From the NCBI GenBank assembly GCA_947359465.1, contig OX375872.1:19338034-19402033 (forward strand): a stretch of 64,000 nt of DNA. Reading direction: 5' to 3'. A program made the position numbers and the translations under genes. The notes beneath the pieces were generated by a model, which saw only the letters and a program-made list of their open reading frames with translations, did no database searches and was not told the origin of the DNA. Origin of the DNA: Metellina segmentata. Its lineage: Eukaryota > Arthropoda > Arachnida > Araneae > Tetragnathidae. Positions within the stretch are counted from its first letter, which is position 1. Each line of letters opens with the position of its first letter. This document shows positions 33,549 to 44,990 of the stretch, piece after piece.

Positions 33549-34134
33549 CGAGGGCTGTTCAATAAAGAATGATCATAATTTTTTTAAAGATGATTAAAAA
33601 AAACAAGAAAAATAAAATTTACAATGAATGTGTAGCGGGATAAGTGGAGAATAGATAGCGCAAGTTTCACGGTCATGACTTCATTGCCTTGGCAGCCTGC
33701 CAAGAATGCCTAGTTTTACTGTCGCTCACGGCAAAAATGGATGTGACACGTGAAGTGCAATACACTGCTTTGAAATTTTATTTTCGCCTTAAATAATCGT
33801 CAGATCTTTCATAAACCAATGTTATGTGTGTTCCCCATCCTCCATATAGTCCTGATGTAGCACCATTCGAATTTTTTCTTTCCCGAATTTGAAGAAACAC
33901 CTCCGGGAAAAGCGGTTTTCATCATCACAGGCAGTGGTAAAAGTTGCGTAAGCGATTTTGAAGGACACTGTCAAAAAATGGCGTCCAGCATGTGTTTAAA
34001 GACTGGAAAAGAGATGGGATACGTGCATTGCATGTAATGGGGAGTATTTTGAGAAAGACCATAAAAATGTGGAGGATTAGCACAGGAAATTATTTTTTAT
34101 TAATTTATGATCATTCTTTATTGAACAGCCCTCG
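33549..34134. mobile_element. Mariner-family element, internally deleted, perfect 30-bp TIRs
   Basis: Left end CGAGGGCTGTTCAATAAAGA and the following ten bases match the reverse complement of the right end exactly over 30 bp. TA flanks both ends (33547-33548 and 34135-34136). The element is 586 bp, under half the usual mariner length. Only both edges of the transposase gene remain. Confidence 0.95.
33739..34079 (+). pseudogene. Mariner transposase remnants, N- and C-terminal edges
   Basis: ATG at 33739 opens MDVTREVQYTALKFYFRLK, which resembles the first helix of the mariner DNA-binding domain, then stops. From about 33830 the frame gives HPPYSPDVAPFEFFLSRI, holding the SPD-AP-FFL block that carries the last catalytic Asp. 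With a frame change it continues HVFKDWKRDGIRALHVMGS, the usual WKKR-type tail. The middle with the other two catalytic residues is deleted. Non-coding in practice; could be moved in trans by a full copy elsewhere. Confidence 0.8.
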
Positions 34135-34136
34135 TA

Positions 34137-34791
34137 AATAAAATTTTTGCAAGAGACTCGCAATTGAAATGTTTCAACCCAAGTGACGGACGTGACATTG
34201 TGAAAAAAACACATAGCACCTTTCCCAAAAAAATATCATTAGCGCTAATAGACCATTCAGTGGCCAGCCGTGGGAACCATCTAAACCGGATGCTGCACTC
34301 ACACAGTGCGAAGGGAGAAGAAATCTTGGAATTTTCGCCCTTCAAAGAAGCAAGCTCATCAGAGATTAGGATTTCGTTAATGGGCTCCGGCCATCTCCGG
34401 CTCCGTGAGTAAAAGCATCACACTATCAGCTACATAACAAAACAACTTCAGGCAACTCACGCTTCCTGCTCCAATTTCTCGGGGCTTTAGACGTCTTCTG
34501 GTCCTCAATTTAATTGCCTGTTTGACCACCTCTTATGTACTAGCGCATCTTTCTAGTAATGGCTCTTCGTTACGTGGACGATTCTATTTAGGACCGTGGG
34601 GAGGACAGGCGCCTCAATCCCATGATAGTACTTTACCCAAGTCCAATATACGTACACCCCATATACGAGACCCATAAAAAAAAAAGAGCCATTCGGCAGG
34701 AATTAAGGTTTTTCCATGAACCTCTTTCGAGGTCCCGAGTATCATGGCTGAATCTCGCACCAGTTTAGGGAGAGGATTCGTAAAGGTATGC
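34137..34791. other. Flank of the BEL element, no gene recognised
   Basis: The plus-strand frame 34164-34412 and its antisense partner are open but without a known domain. The sequence is less AT-rich around 34250-34400. Confidence 0.4.
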
Positions 34792-34796
34792 TAAAG

Positions 34797-35181
34797 TGTC
34801 GCGAACAACTGCGAACTAGACTAATTATTTTGCTGACTGTAGGTGGCGGCACTGCTGCGAAAACTAACCTTTGTTTTTGAACTCTCTTTTGGCGGCAGAT
34901 TGTGTTATGTCACGAGAGCTGATGCTTGCCAACATGATAATGCTTAAACATGTACATATTCTTGTGTAAATACTTAATGATAGCAATAAATGTTTTAAGT
35001 TTGTAAATATAAAAAGGCCTTTTGCTTTCATTGCTAATTTGTGAGTATAGATTGCTGTAAAGTATAAAACAGAAGTTATTCTCATTCAACGACCCGGGTT
35101 AAAGTAGAAGTTGAAGCAAGACAAGTGAAAAAGAAGGTAAGGTAGATTAATTACCTTTCCTAATAAGTATTGTTTTCAACA
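34797..35181 (+). repeat. BEL 5' LTR
   Basis: 385 bp, TG...CA ends. A TATA-like TATAAAAA lies at 35008-35015, a plausible promoter. Every block is identical to the 3' LTR. Confidence 0.97.
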
Positions 35182-35186
35182 TTAAA

Positions 35187-35202
35187 TGGCATCCCTGCCG
35201 GG
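35187..35202 (+). promoter_or_regulatory. Primer binding site candidate
   Basis: TGGCATCCCTGCCGGG begins five bases after the LTR with the TGG complementary to a tRNA CCA end. I cannot name the tRNA. Confidence 0.5.
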
Positions 35203-35314
35203 ATAGTTGAATTTATAACTGCATAAATTGATCAGAATTAGTTGTGAATCTGAAATCGAAAGTAACGTTAAATACTTTACAGTAAATTATTAGCAATTGA
35301 AAAGTGCAATAACG

Positions 35315-36928
35315 ATGGCCAATGAACAAACACAAGCTTTGATAAATGCTTTTAAGAAAAAGCGAACTGTTTTGAGATCATCCGTTAGTAAATTTCTTAC
35401 TAGATTAGATGATGAAATTAATAAATCAGAAACGGATGAGAATGATATTGAGTTATTATTAGAACAGTTGCATAATAAATTCGAAGCTCTCAAATTAGTT
35501 GACAGTGATTTAGAAAAGGTTTTAAATATAGATGATCTTGAAAAAGAAATTGAATCTGCCGAAGAGTATAGTGAAAGAGTAATCACTTGTAAATTTAAAG
35601 CAAAGAAGTGTCTACAAAAATTGGCTTTAGTTCGAGATGTTTCACTTTCACAGTCATCGTATGTTTATAGTGATGAAGTGAACGTTAAACAACGACAATC
35701 GATAAGTGTTAAATTGCCTAAAATTACTATTCCGAAATTCTCTGGCAATGTAAGCCAATGGCTTACTTTTTGGAATTCATTTGAGACAGCAATACACAAA
35801 AATGAACACTTAGATCAAGTGGACAAATTCAATTATTTGAAAGCACATTTAGCTGGAACAGCTCTAAATACTGTTGAAGGATTTGCTATTTCAGCAGAAA
35901 ATTATGTGAAAGCTGTTGATGTTTTGAAAGAACGTTTTGCCCGAAAAGACATTTTGATAAACACTCATATGAGTAATTTGATGCATATGTACCCTCTTAA
36001 GCGTACTAATGATGTCAAAGGTTTTCGAATACTTTTCGACAACTGTCAAACCCAAATAAGAAGCTTAGAAACCTTAGGTGTTTCAACGCAAACATTCGAA
36101 AATTTAATGTGCCCTATGATTCTGAAATTACTCCCACATGATTTGGTTTTCGCATTTAACAAAGAATATGATTGCGGAGAATATACCATTAACAATTTAA
36201 TAGAATTTTTGGGAAAGCATTTAAATGCTTTGGAAAGAGCTGACGCTAGCATTTCCGAATCATTTCGTAATCAAAATATACCATTGAGTAGAAGAAATGA
36301 ACTTTCCCCCCTACCTCACCGCCGACACACTGACGAGGTGTTTCATCGTAGACATTACAACGCGGAGAGTAAAGAAAAAACTAAATTCGAAAATAATAAA
36401 GGTTTTTCATCTACAGCTGCAGAGCTTTTGAGCTCGGAAATAAATACAGAGAAGAGGAATTCTGCGATGTGTGTTTTTTGTAATGAATCAACACATAATC
36501 CAAACGAATGCGTATATGCCTCTAATTTATCTTTCAATGAGAAAAGAGATATTTTAATTAAACGGGGAGGTTGTTTTAAGTGCCTGAAATTAGGTCATGT
36601 ATCTCGGTTTTGTAAAGTTAAGATTATTTGTTCTATGTGTGGAAAAAGACATTTATCTATAATGTGTTATTCTAAAACTTATTCCGACAGAAATGAAACT
36701 GAAAATGATAAATCAATTAAAAATAAAGCCTTGGCAAATAGTTCTTGTTCTAAGGAAGTGTATTTACAAACATTAATTGTCTGCGTTTCAGAAAATAATA
36801 GCAACCATTTTGTGAGGGTTATCTATGATACTGGAAGTCAACGATCATATATAACTAAATTTCTTGCAGAAAAAATGAAATTAAAATGCTTAGAGGAAGA
36901 AACTGTTACTCATGTTTTGGCGGGATAG
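35315..36928 (+). pseudogene. BEL gag and aspartic protease
   Basis: I place the start at ATG 35315 (MANEQTQALINAF) because the frame's earlier TTG has no support. It opens with a coiled-coil-rich region to about residue 125, followed by the BEL-type Gag core starting KLPKITIPKFSGNVSQWLTF near 35711. Zinc-knuckle clusters lie at CVFCNESTHNPNEC near 36468 and CFKCLKLGHVSRFC near 36574, with a further ICSMCGKRHLSIMC. The retroviral-type protease has its active site in IYDTGSQRSYIT near 36830. The frame then ends at TAG 36926, inside the protease. The downstream frame takes over in the same region, so a one-base lesion lies near 36915. Gag itself is intact. Confidence 0.93.
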
Positions 36929-38754
36929 AAAGAAAGGAAAAACATAAAAGATATTCTGTTAAATTATGTAACATAGATAAAACTTTCACTTGTAAATTAG
37001 AAGTTATGGATCAAAAAAGGATTTGTGCTTCCATTCCTAAATTGGAAAATAATGATATCATAAATAAATTAAAATTATCGGGAATACTTCTGAGTGATGT
37101 TTCGGTTGATGAAGAAGTTTGGTCATACGAAAAGGATCCAAACGAAATTCAAATTTTGATCGGAGCTGACCTTTGTGGGAAATTATTTACTGGGGAAATC
37201 AAAGATTTATCAACGGAACTTATAGCGATGAACACACGTCTAGGATGGACGATTATGGGGAAAACTCAAGAAACGGAAACGAGTTCTTTAAATACTCTAT
37301 TAACGTTACACGTTAATGATTCTAGTATAGCTAATTTATGGAAACTTGACACTCTTGGAATTACTGATCCGGGTGAAAAGGTCACAAGAAAAGAACTTGA
37401 AGATGCTGCAAAGGAACATTTTCTCCGTACAGTTATGAGAAACGAAGAAGGTAGGTATATTGTCTGCTTGCCATGGATCAAAGATCATCCAACTTTACCA
37501 GATGGTCGGAAGATAGCCGAGAAACGTCTAAGTAGCTGTGTCCAAGCATTAGAAAGAAAAGGGAGGTTGAATGATTATGAAGAAGTCTTTAGAGACTGGA
37601 AGAATGAAGATATTATTGAAGACATTTCCTTGAACCAGAAATCTGAAACAGAGGAACATTTTTTACCTCATCATCCCGTTTTAAAGACAAATTCGACCAC
37701 TAGTGTTAGACCAGTGTTTGATGGCTCAGTGAAAGAGAAGAATGCTCCTTCTATTAATGATTGTCTTGAGAAAGGACCAAATATTATCGAACTTCTTCCG
37801 TCAATAATGAATAGATTTCGCTTTGGGAAGTTCGGAGTAATATCAGATATCAAAAAAGCATTTTTGCAGATTGAAGTTCAAGAGAACGATAGACGATATT
37901 TGAAGTTTTTATGGTGGAAAAATGGACTGAAAAGTAAACCTAAAATGTATCAACATAAAAGAGTTGTCTTTGGAATCACTTCCAGTCCGTTCCTATTGGG
38001 AGCCACTTTGGAATTGCATTTGAAAAATGCTCCACCCCAGCTGCAAGCAACAGCTCAAATGCTATTGAAATCATTCTACGTTGACAATTGCGTCTGTAGT
38101 GTCAACACGGAAACAGAAGTCGAAAAATTTATCTCGGAAGCTCGCACCATATTAAGCATGGCAAAATTCGATCTTCGAGGGTGGGAGCATACTCTGACCA
38201 ACTCTTCAGTAGAAGTTCCTGAATCTACAAAAACCGTTCCAGTTTTGGGATTAAATTGGAAATTGAAGACGGATACTTTAGCCTTAGACTTGAAGGAATT
38301 TCCGAAAGAAGACAAGCTACCCACAACAAAAAGAAAAATATTATCTGCTGTCCACCGCATATTTGACCCTATTGGCTTTTCGTGTCCTGTAACCTTAGGA
38401 CCAAAAATTTTACTGCAAGATTGTTGGAAAGCAGGAATTACTTGGGACGCAGAACTACCAATTTTGATGTCTACAAAATTTGATAAATGGAAACGCGAAT
38501 TAAATAACTTGAAAGAATTAGAAATTCCTCGATGTTTGTTTAAAGACTCTTCATTAGATTCTGCATTATCTGTGCATGTATTTTGCGATGCCAGTAAGTC
38601 GGCCTATGCGACTTGCATATTTCTACGAACTGAAAGTGAGAGAAGAATAGAGTGCGAATTGATACAAGCTAGAAGCAGAGTTTCTCCATTAAAGCCGATT
38701 TCCATCCCACGATTGGAACTTTTAGCCTGTTTGATAAGGAGCCAGATTGGCTAG
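36886..38754 (+). pseudogene. BEL reverse transcriptase and RNase H (first part)
   Basis: This frame continues the protease from about 36915; its own first ATG is not a real start. After the rest of the protease and a spacer, RT starts near 37670 (SVRPVFDGSVKEKN). Motif A is VISDIKKAFLQIEV near 37840. The catalytic box reads SFYVDNCVCSV near 38077, with Asn in place of the second Asp of the more general YxDD box. The motif KFDLRGWEH follows. RNase H begins VFCDASKSAYATCIF near 38580 and includes IPRLELLACLIRSQ before the stop at 38752. The next frame resumes the same domain, so a second one-base lesion sits near 38740-38747. Confidence 0.92.
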
Positions 38755-40621
38755 TGCTACTAAAGGTGATTTGGGTCTCGAAGATGTCCCGACCTATTAC
38801 TGGTCAGACTCAGTAGATGCTCTTTACTGGATCACGAAAGAAGAAAATTGGGCTACGTTTGTTCACAACAGAGTACAAGAGATCCGGCGTTTGACTGATC
38901 CAAAGGATTGGAGACATATAGCAGGATATTTGAATCCAGCTGATCTACCATCCAGAGGGTGCAATGCGACAACATTGGTGAAATCTAGATGGTGGGAAGG
39001 CCCAAATTGGCTAAAATGCTCAAAAGAAAAATGGCCTGTTTCTGAGGCTTGTCCAAATTTAGAGGTAGTAAATGCTGAAAAGCGAAAAATTGTCATTTCT
39101 GCCATTGACACAGTTGTTGAAAAATTTGATTTTTCAAAATTTTCTTCTTATAGAAAAATTGTGAGAATCATGGCTTGGATACTCCGATTTATTAGAAATA
39201 TCAAGAACAAAAGAAGTGACAAATTTGTAGGAGAATTAGAGATCGAAGAAATATGTGCTGCTGAAAAAGTAATTCTGAAAGATATTCAGAAACAATGTTT
39301 CAGAAAAGACATAAATATCAAATTACAGACATACGTGGACTCTGATGGACTGTTACGTGTTAAAACAAGAATCTCACTCAGAAAAGATGAGGAAGCTTTC
39401 CGTCACCCTCTATTATTACCTTCTAAACATCATATGGTAAATAAGCTTATATTTGAGAAACATGTTGAACTGTGCCATGCAGGAATTCAAACCTTAATGT
39501 CAACTTTACGGGAACAGTTCTGGATTATCAAAAGTAGGAAAACGATACGCCAAGTAATAAGAAAGTGCATTAAATGTCAAAAATTTAATTGTAAGCCGAT
39601 CGAAATATCAAGTGCACCCCTACCCGAGGACAGGATTCGAGAAGCTTTGGCTTTCGAAATAACCGGAATTGACTTGTGTGGTCCACTTTACTTAAAAAAC
39701 AAAACAAAGTGTTGGGCAGTATTATTTACTTGTGCGGTGTACCGCGCTGTCCACATCGAGTTAATAACTTCATTATCGACTGAATGTTTCACCTTGGCTT
39801 TGCGAAGATTTATTTCTCGCCGAGGACGACCATCCACGATATATTCTGATAACGGAACGAATTTTGTCGGATTGTATAATGAATTCAAAAATATTCAATG
39901 GGAAGAAATTCAGAAATTTGCTTCCATAAAAGGTATTAAATGGAAGTTCAATCCTCCTTCTGCTCCTTGGTGGGGTGGATTCTGGGAAAGATTAATTGGA
40001 TTGCTCAAGCGAATATTAAGGAAAATTCTTGGCAATGCCCTCGTACATTATGAAGAATTATATTCCATCATTTGCGACGCTGAAGCTATAATCAACTCCA
40101 GACCACTGACTTATCTTTCTGAGGACGTAGAGGACCTCATAGCTTTGACACCTGCAATGTTTATTCAAGAGATCGCGGAAGTGGGCGTTCCTGACCTGGA
40201 CAATATCGATGGAAGAAAATTAAACAAAAGATTCAATTACAAGCAACGACTGCGTCAAAATTTACGCACCCGATTTAGAAATGAATACCTCGGCCAACTT
40301 AGAGAATCCTTTAAAACTCAAAAGGAATTCAATATTAAAGAAGGAGACATCGTGCTTATTGGAGATACTAATATCAAAAGAGTGAATTGGCCATTAGCAA
40401 AGGTACTTCATCTTTATCCTGGAAAAGATGGTAAAGTGAGAGTTGCTGAAGTAAAGACCAGGGCTGGATCTCTCTTGAGACCTGTACAGAGACTGTACCC
40501 TTTAGAGGTTCGCGAAAAAGATTCGCCAGATGCAACGCACTATCAACACCGTGCCCAATGTGACGATCGTCATTCTCGTTTCGGGAGACTCCTCAAGAGA
40601 CCTAACAGAATGAACTTGTGA
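38747..40621 (+). pseudogene. BEL RNase H end, integrase and C-terminal domain
   Basis: The frame starts in-frame at a TTG, so it is a continuation and not an independent gene. YYWSDSVDALYWI and HIAGYLNPADLPSRG finish the RNase H region. The integrase zinc-binding part is near 39470 (HVELCHAGIQTL, then KCIKCQKFNC). The catalytic triad is intact: Asp 309 in ITGIDLCGPL, Asp 368 in YSDNGTNF and Glu 414 in GFWERLIG, spaced 59 and 46 residues apart. The C-terminal BEL domain contains GDIVLIGDTNIKRVNWPLAK and LLRPVQRLYPLE. It stops at TGA 40619-40621, 42 bases before the 3' LTR. Confidence 0.93.
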
Positions 40622-40651
40622 CTTTGAGTTTCATATTCCTACGAGAAACTC

Positions 40652-40663
40652 AAGGTGGGAGAA
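40652..40663 (+). promoter_or_regulatory. Polypurine tract
   Basis: AAGGTGGGAGAA directly precedes the 3' LTR start at 40664, the expected plus-strand priming site. Confidence 0.8.
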
Positions 40664-41048
40664 TGTCGCGAACAACTGCGAACTAGACTAATTATTTTGC
40701 TGACTGTAGGTGGCGGCACTGCTGCGAAAACTAACCTTTGTTTTTGAACTCTCTTTTGGCGGCAGATTGTGTTATGTCACGAGAGCTGATGCTTGCCAAC
40801 ATGATAATGCTTAAACATGTACATATTCTTGTGTAAATACTTAATGATAGCAATAAATGTTTTAAGTTTGTAAATATAAAAAGGCCTTTTGCTTTCATTG
40901 CTAATTTGTGAGTATAGATTGCTGTAAAGTATAAAACAGAAGTTATTCTCATTCAACGACCCGGGTTAAAGTAGAAGTTGAAGCAAGACAAGTGAAAAAG
41001 AAGGTAAGGTAGATTAATTACCTTTCCTAATAAGTATTGTTTTCAACA
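40664..41048 (+). repeat. BEL 3' LTR
   Basis: 385 bp, identical to the 5' LTR. The short minus-strand frame inside (40731-40952) is the same chance frame as in the 5' copy. Confidence 0.97.
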
Positions 41049-41053
41049 TAAAG

Positions 41054-41828
41054 CTTCAAGTGGGACAGGTAAATTTTTTTTAAATAAATTATACTATATT
41101 TTAAATTGGGTACTTTTAAATATTTGTATAAGAGCGTTTTATCATTATTAAACAGGAAACCGATGTCCTGTTACTGAACTATAGATATTAGCCAACACAC
41201 TAATTAATTTATACGCGTGATCTTTATTATATCAAACAGTAAAACCACGTTTTTACGTTTCCGAATATTCAGCTTTCCCGCTCAATTGACATTTTTTTCT
41301 TGCTCCCTTCATTTTTCTTTTGTTCACAATGCATTTCAACCCTCGCTTTTACGTTACCGAAATTATGATTTCTCGCCATTTCCGCTTTTTAGACCAGCGA
41401 ACATTAAAAGGAAAATTGTGATTTTAATAAGCAAAAAAACTTGGGTTGCTGCGCCAAGAGTGTGATTGCTGCGGAAGTTGAGCTGAGCGGCACCATAGAC
41501 AGCTAGTCGGACAATAGATAGACAGGTTGTAAATTTGTCACTCAAAAAACAATACGCACTTTTTTGCTAAAATTTAGGCCCTACAGTGCTTGGTTAGTAA
41601 ATGTTTTCTGTGCACTGAAATTCAATAGTATTAAGAGTATTTAATTAATGGCTTTAAATGTACAAATAGAATAATAGATTCAGTGTTGAAATGGCGTAAT
41701 TATATTATGTATATTTAAAAAATTGTTTACTTTATTGCATATAAAGTTGTTTTGAATGCTGTTTACCTAAATGTACAGTTTGCAACATTTAATTATCTGT
41801 AAATAATCCTTAAAATTAATTACACTAA
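41054..41828. other. No gene recognised
   Basis: AT-rich flank of the BEL element and MITE. Confidence 0.45.
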
Positions 41829-42270
41829 GGCCCGGTGCACACATCCGGTTTTTCAACGTGCGGTGCCGCTGCTGCAACGCAAGTGCAATTTGAGATAGAT
41901 TAGATCCAATGGAGAAGTGCACACATTACTCCGGCGCCACTGTGGTGACACACGTCCAACTTGCGTGCAATTTGTACCGCAGTTCCCCACGGCACCGTAG
42001 CTCGCCGCACACGCTTCTCCGGTCTCAAGTACTTTGTTTTCATAAATAAACGGACTATAAATAATAAATGGTTGTAGTTGTATCCAGTAACGTCTATAGT
42101 GTTTCAAAATATACTTTTTTGTGCACGAAGTAAGCGAAAGAAACAAGCTTTCTTCGATAGAATATCTATCGCAAATGGCGCGAAATGAGTTATTGCGTCA
42201 TTTCACGGTTATGTGTGCATAGTTGGGCTTCGGTGCCGCACATTGAAAAATCGGATGTGTGCACCGGGCC
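41829..42270. mobile_element. 442-bp TIR MITE, copy 2 of a pair
   Basis: The ends GGCCCGGTGCACACATCCGG and, in reverse complement, GGCCCGGTGCACACATCCGA extend as near-matching inverted repeats for about 38 bp (GTTTTTCAACGTGCGG against TTTTTCAATGTGCGG). The flanks TAA and TAT would suit a PIF/Harbinger-type 3-bp site, but they do not match exactly. No transposase. Confidence 0.8.
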
Positions 42271-43675
42271 TATTATACATCAATTTCGAGGTTCACTTAG
42301 TGTGCTTCATTTTTGTGTCCAGCCTTATGTGTCAAAATTAATTTCCCTCCATTTACGTTTTCCGGCAATTTACACATTTTTCTGTTAAGTCCCTTGAAAA
42401 TCGTAAAAACGAGGGTTGTTGGTCCATTTTGTTACCAATGCACTGTAGCTACTTCCAAGCCACTGGAACAAAATATTCTATACGTCAATCGTTGTTTAGA
42501 TTCAATTAAATTAATAATGTTGTCAATATTTTCAAATGTCATCAGTAATAATTAACGAAAACGCCGATAAATATTTGGATTAAAAATATTGCTGATTTAT
42601 TTTGATTATAACTGCTATTCTCTCTTCGGGGTTTTTATAAAAACAAAAATATTTTGCATTTGTATTTAAATGTACTACAACGAGATAAAACGATCATTTA
42701 ATGGGACTCAACACCCAAAATTCTTTTTCTGATATACATCAAATTTGATGCTATTTCAAGTATCTTATGTTATTAAGTCTAGTTACATTATTTACTTATG
42801 CTACTCCTTTTTAAAATTTCATAGTTTGGCTTTGTGTTTTACTAGACTCATGAAGCATATGTATTTACTTTGAAGGATAAATTTGATATCTTAAAAATAA
42901 TTTTTTAAATAAATTAAAAACTAAAAAAAACAATGAAAAATTCTGGCATTTTAAGATTTTTCAAAATTAACATAATTGAAGACGTGTCATAAAAATTTTA
43001 AGTGAATTCTATCATTTATGCAAAAACCTTAGCATTTTAACCAGGTCATGGTAGTTTAAAAATTCAAAACTGAGAAAAGAAATTAAAGTTTTTGTATCCG
43101 TAAGAAGTTAGAAAAATTATTTGATTTAAAATGGTGATTCGTTTAATTCAGCATTGTTACTTTGAGTTTATGTACATGTTAGCTTATTTTGTGTAATATT
43201 TATATATAAATAATAGTTACTACAACTTTCTCATTGGTTTTTACTATACCTGTGTTCAGTCTTACATTTTTCTTGTTATAAAATATAAATAATTCATCTT
43301 TCATTAAAAATATATGCATTATGATCTTTACTCATACTGTAATGTTACAAATTTAATTACATAAAAAACTTTAAAAATGCCTACATGAATACGAAATATA
43401 TGTAACGAAAAGTAGTTGAAAATTATTTTATCTATGTACCCTGTAAATCCATAGGTTTTTCGAGTTAATTTCATTACCAATATGTTGGTAAAATTAAAAC
43501 ATATCAAGAGATAATTTGTATGGAGGGGGTCTTGAGATTTCGACTGTCGAGGGGTCACCACAGGGTTGAACCGGCACTGAATGCAGGAAGTACACTCAAA
43601 ATTTAACTCAATTGGCATAGAAGATCCAAGTCCAAAAATCACACTGAATGTGAACGGAATATATCTATCGAAATA
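42271..43675. other. No gene recognised
   Basis: Very AT-rich between 42.6 and 43.4 kb. A CAGGGTTGAACC hAT-end-like word sits near 43561. Nothing else supported. Confidence 0.45.
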
Positions 43676-43790
43676 AACACATAGTTGTGTAAGAAATACA
43701 TAATTGTGTAATAAATACACGTAATTGTGTAATAAATACACATAACTGCGTAATAAATACACATAATTTTGTAATAAATACATAATTGTA
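43676..43790 (+). repeat. Minisatellite of about 22 bp
   Basis: Five units of ACACATAATTGTGTAATAAA-like sequence. The Tyr/Val/Leu-rich open frame at 43328-43783 on the minus strand comes from this repeat. Confidence 0.85.
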
Positions 43791-44130
43791 ATATTTGTGC
43801 AATACTTTGTTGTATACTATATTTATAAGAAAAAAAATTGTAATGTCATTTTATTTATATTGTACTTACAGAAAACAATAACTGTTATAAATAAGCATGA
43901 TAATGTTTTTGAAACTTGCATCTGTTTCTTGTATGTGCTTGGAAATACTGAAATAGAAAACAAATCGAATTAAATTTCGGCTCCCTCAATTTTATTTTTG
44001 TCTACGTTTTTTGTTGAAATAGCTTTTTAGTTTCCGAAAGGTTCTCGACCCCCTACTCTAGCACGTGTCTAAACTATAATTCGAAACAATGATACATATC
44101 AGACTTTAGTTTTACTGAAACAGAAGAGGT
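43791..44130. other. No feature
   Basis: AT-rich sequence; a TTCTCGACCCCCTACTCTAG hAT-end-like word near 44040. Confidence 0.4.
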
Positions 44131-44142
44131 AGGTAGGTATTT

Positions 44143-44475
44143 TAATTAACGTCGCACTGGGAGCAACACAGCGGACTGTTGACGACGGTCAGGGATCAAT
44201 CCCCTAAGAGAAAGAACCGAGGACAACAGCACTTAATTTTGAACCACAGTCAAATGACGAGGGAACACCTGAGCTGGCACCCCACTCTTCAAACATTCAC
44301 ACCACGTCTACGCGAGAGCATTTGACGCCGAGAAAGATTAGACGTGCACTAGCCCTAGTGTACACAATGGTCTTTAGGTGGACCTAGTTTCCATTCGGTT
44401 ACACAACCCTTCGGTTGCTAATCGGCTACTCTTTTAACCGGCCCCCTTTTTTTTAATTCGGACTCTTCCTCTATC
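44143..44475 (-). mobile_element. SINE, type 2-like head, inserted into another SINE's tail
   Basis: AGGTAGGTATTT flanks both sides (44131-44142 and 44476-44487). The body is well preserved from TTAATTAACGTCGCACTGGG. The head side is diverged (TTCGGTTGCTAATCGGCTAC). The right duplication is the tail of the next SINE, so this copy landed in that tail. Confidence 0.88.
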
Positions 44476-44487
44476 AGGTAGGTATTT

Positions 44488-44756
44488 AATGTCGCCCTGG
44501 AGGGACAAAACGGGTCACCGGCGACGACAACCCTCAAAGGGAAAGATCCCAGGACAATTAATTTTTAACTAACGTGAGATGACGCGATCACACCTGTACT
44601 GGCACTCCACACTTGCACACCACGCCAACGTGAGGACGTTGGAGGCCACAACAGATTTAACGTGCGTGCGTCAACTTTGTACACGACGGTGTTTTGTTGG
44701 ATTCGAAACCACCGGTTGCTAGTCCGTCACTCTTCCTACGAAGGCTACCGCGGCCC
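44488..44756 (-). mobile_element. SINE, type 2 head
   Basis: Minus strand starts GGGCCGCGGTAGCCTTCGTA, carries GGTTTCGAATCCAAC as the B-box region and CCGTCGTGTACAAAGTTGAC. It then continues through the shared GTTGGCGTGGTGTGC body. It is the older of the two tandem copies. Confidence 0.88.
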
Positions 44757-44759
44757 TTT

Positions 44760-44990
44760 TTTCCTTACCAAAATCACTACGATATCCTAGTTTTGTCACT
44801 GTTTCGGGAGATATCTGCCTTCCCTCCATCCTACAACAGGTGTCAAGATGAGATCCACCTTTGCTTACCTCGAACTGACCAGCTGGGTCTCCTCATACCC
44901 CCTTTCGGTTTCCTTGCATCCTTTCGGACACCCATCCAATCATCTCTAATATTAGAGAAGGAAGTGTTTGTATGTTTTCTTGCACTCAAA
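44760..44990 (+). repeat. Dispersed repeat, family B
   Basis: GTCACTGTTTCGGGAGATAT, CCATCCTACAACAGGTGTCA and TTTCCTTGCATCCTTTCGG match 11.9-12.07 kb in order. Confidence 0.75.

Larger units (their letters stand above)
34792..41053 (+). mobile_element. BEL/Pao LTR retrotransposon with 5-bp duplication
   Basis: The element proper is 34797-41048 (6252 bp). TAAAG is duplicated at 34792-34796 and 41049-41053. LTRs are TGTCGCG...TTCAACA, 385 bp each and identical. The internal order is gag, aspartic protease, RT, RNase H, integrase, C-terminal BEL domain. The reading frame is broken twice. BEL/Pao elements usually encode one Gag-Pol frame without an envelope, and no extra ORF is seen here. Confidence 0.98.

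Noticed and set aside
35297..35314. Upstream TTG start for BEL gag
   Set aside because: Eukaryotic initiation at ATG 35315 is adequate; the six earlier codons carry no support.
43328..43783. 151-residue frame with repeated YLLHNYVYLL-like units
   Set aside because: Produced by the 22-bp minisatellite and AT-rich flank, not a gene.
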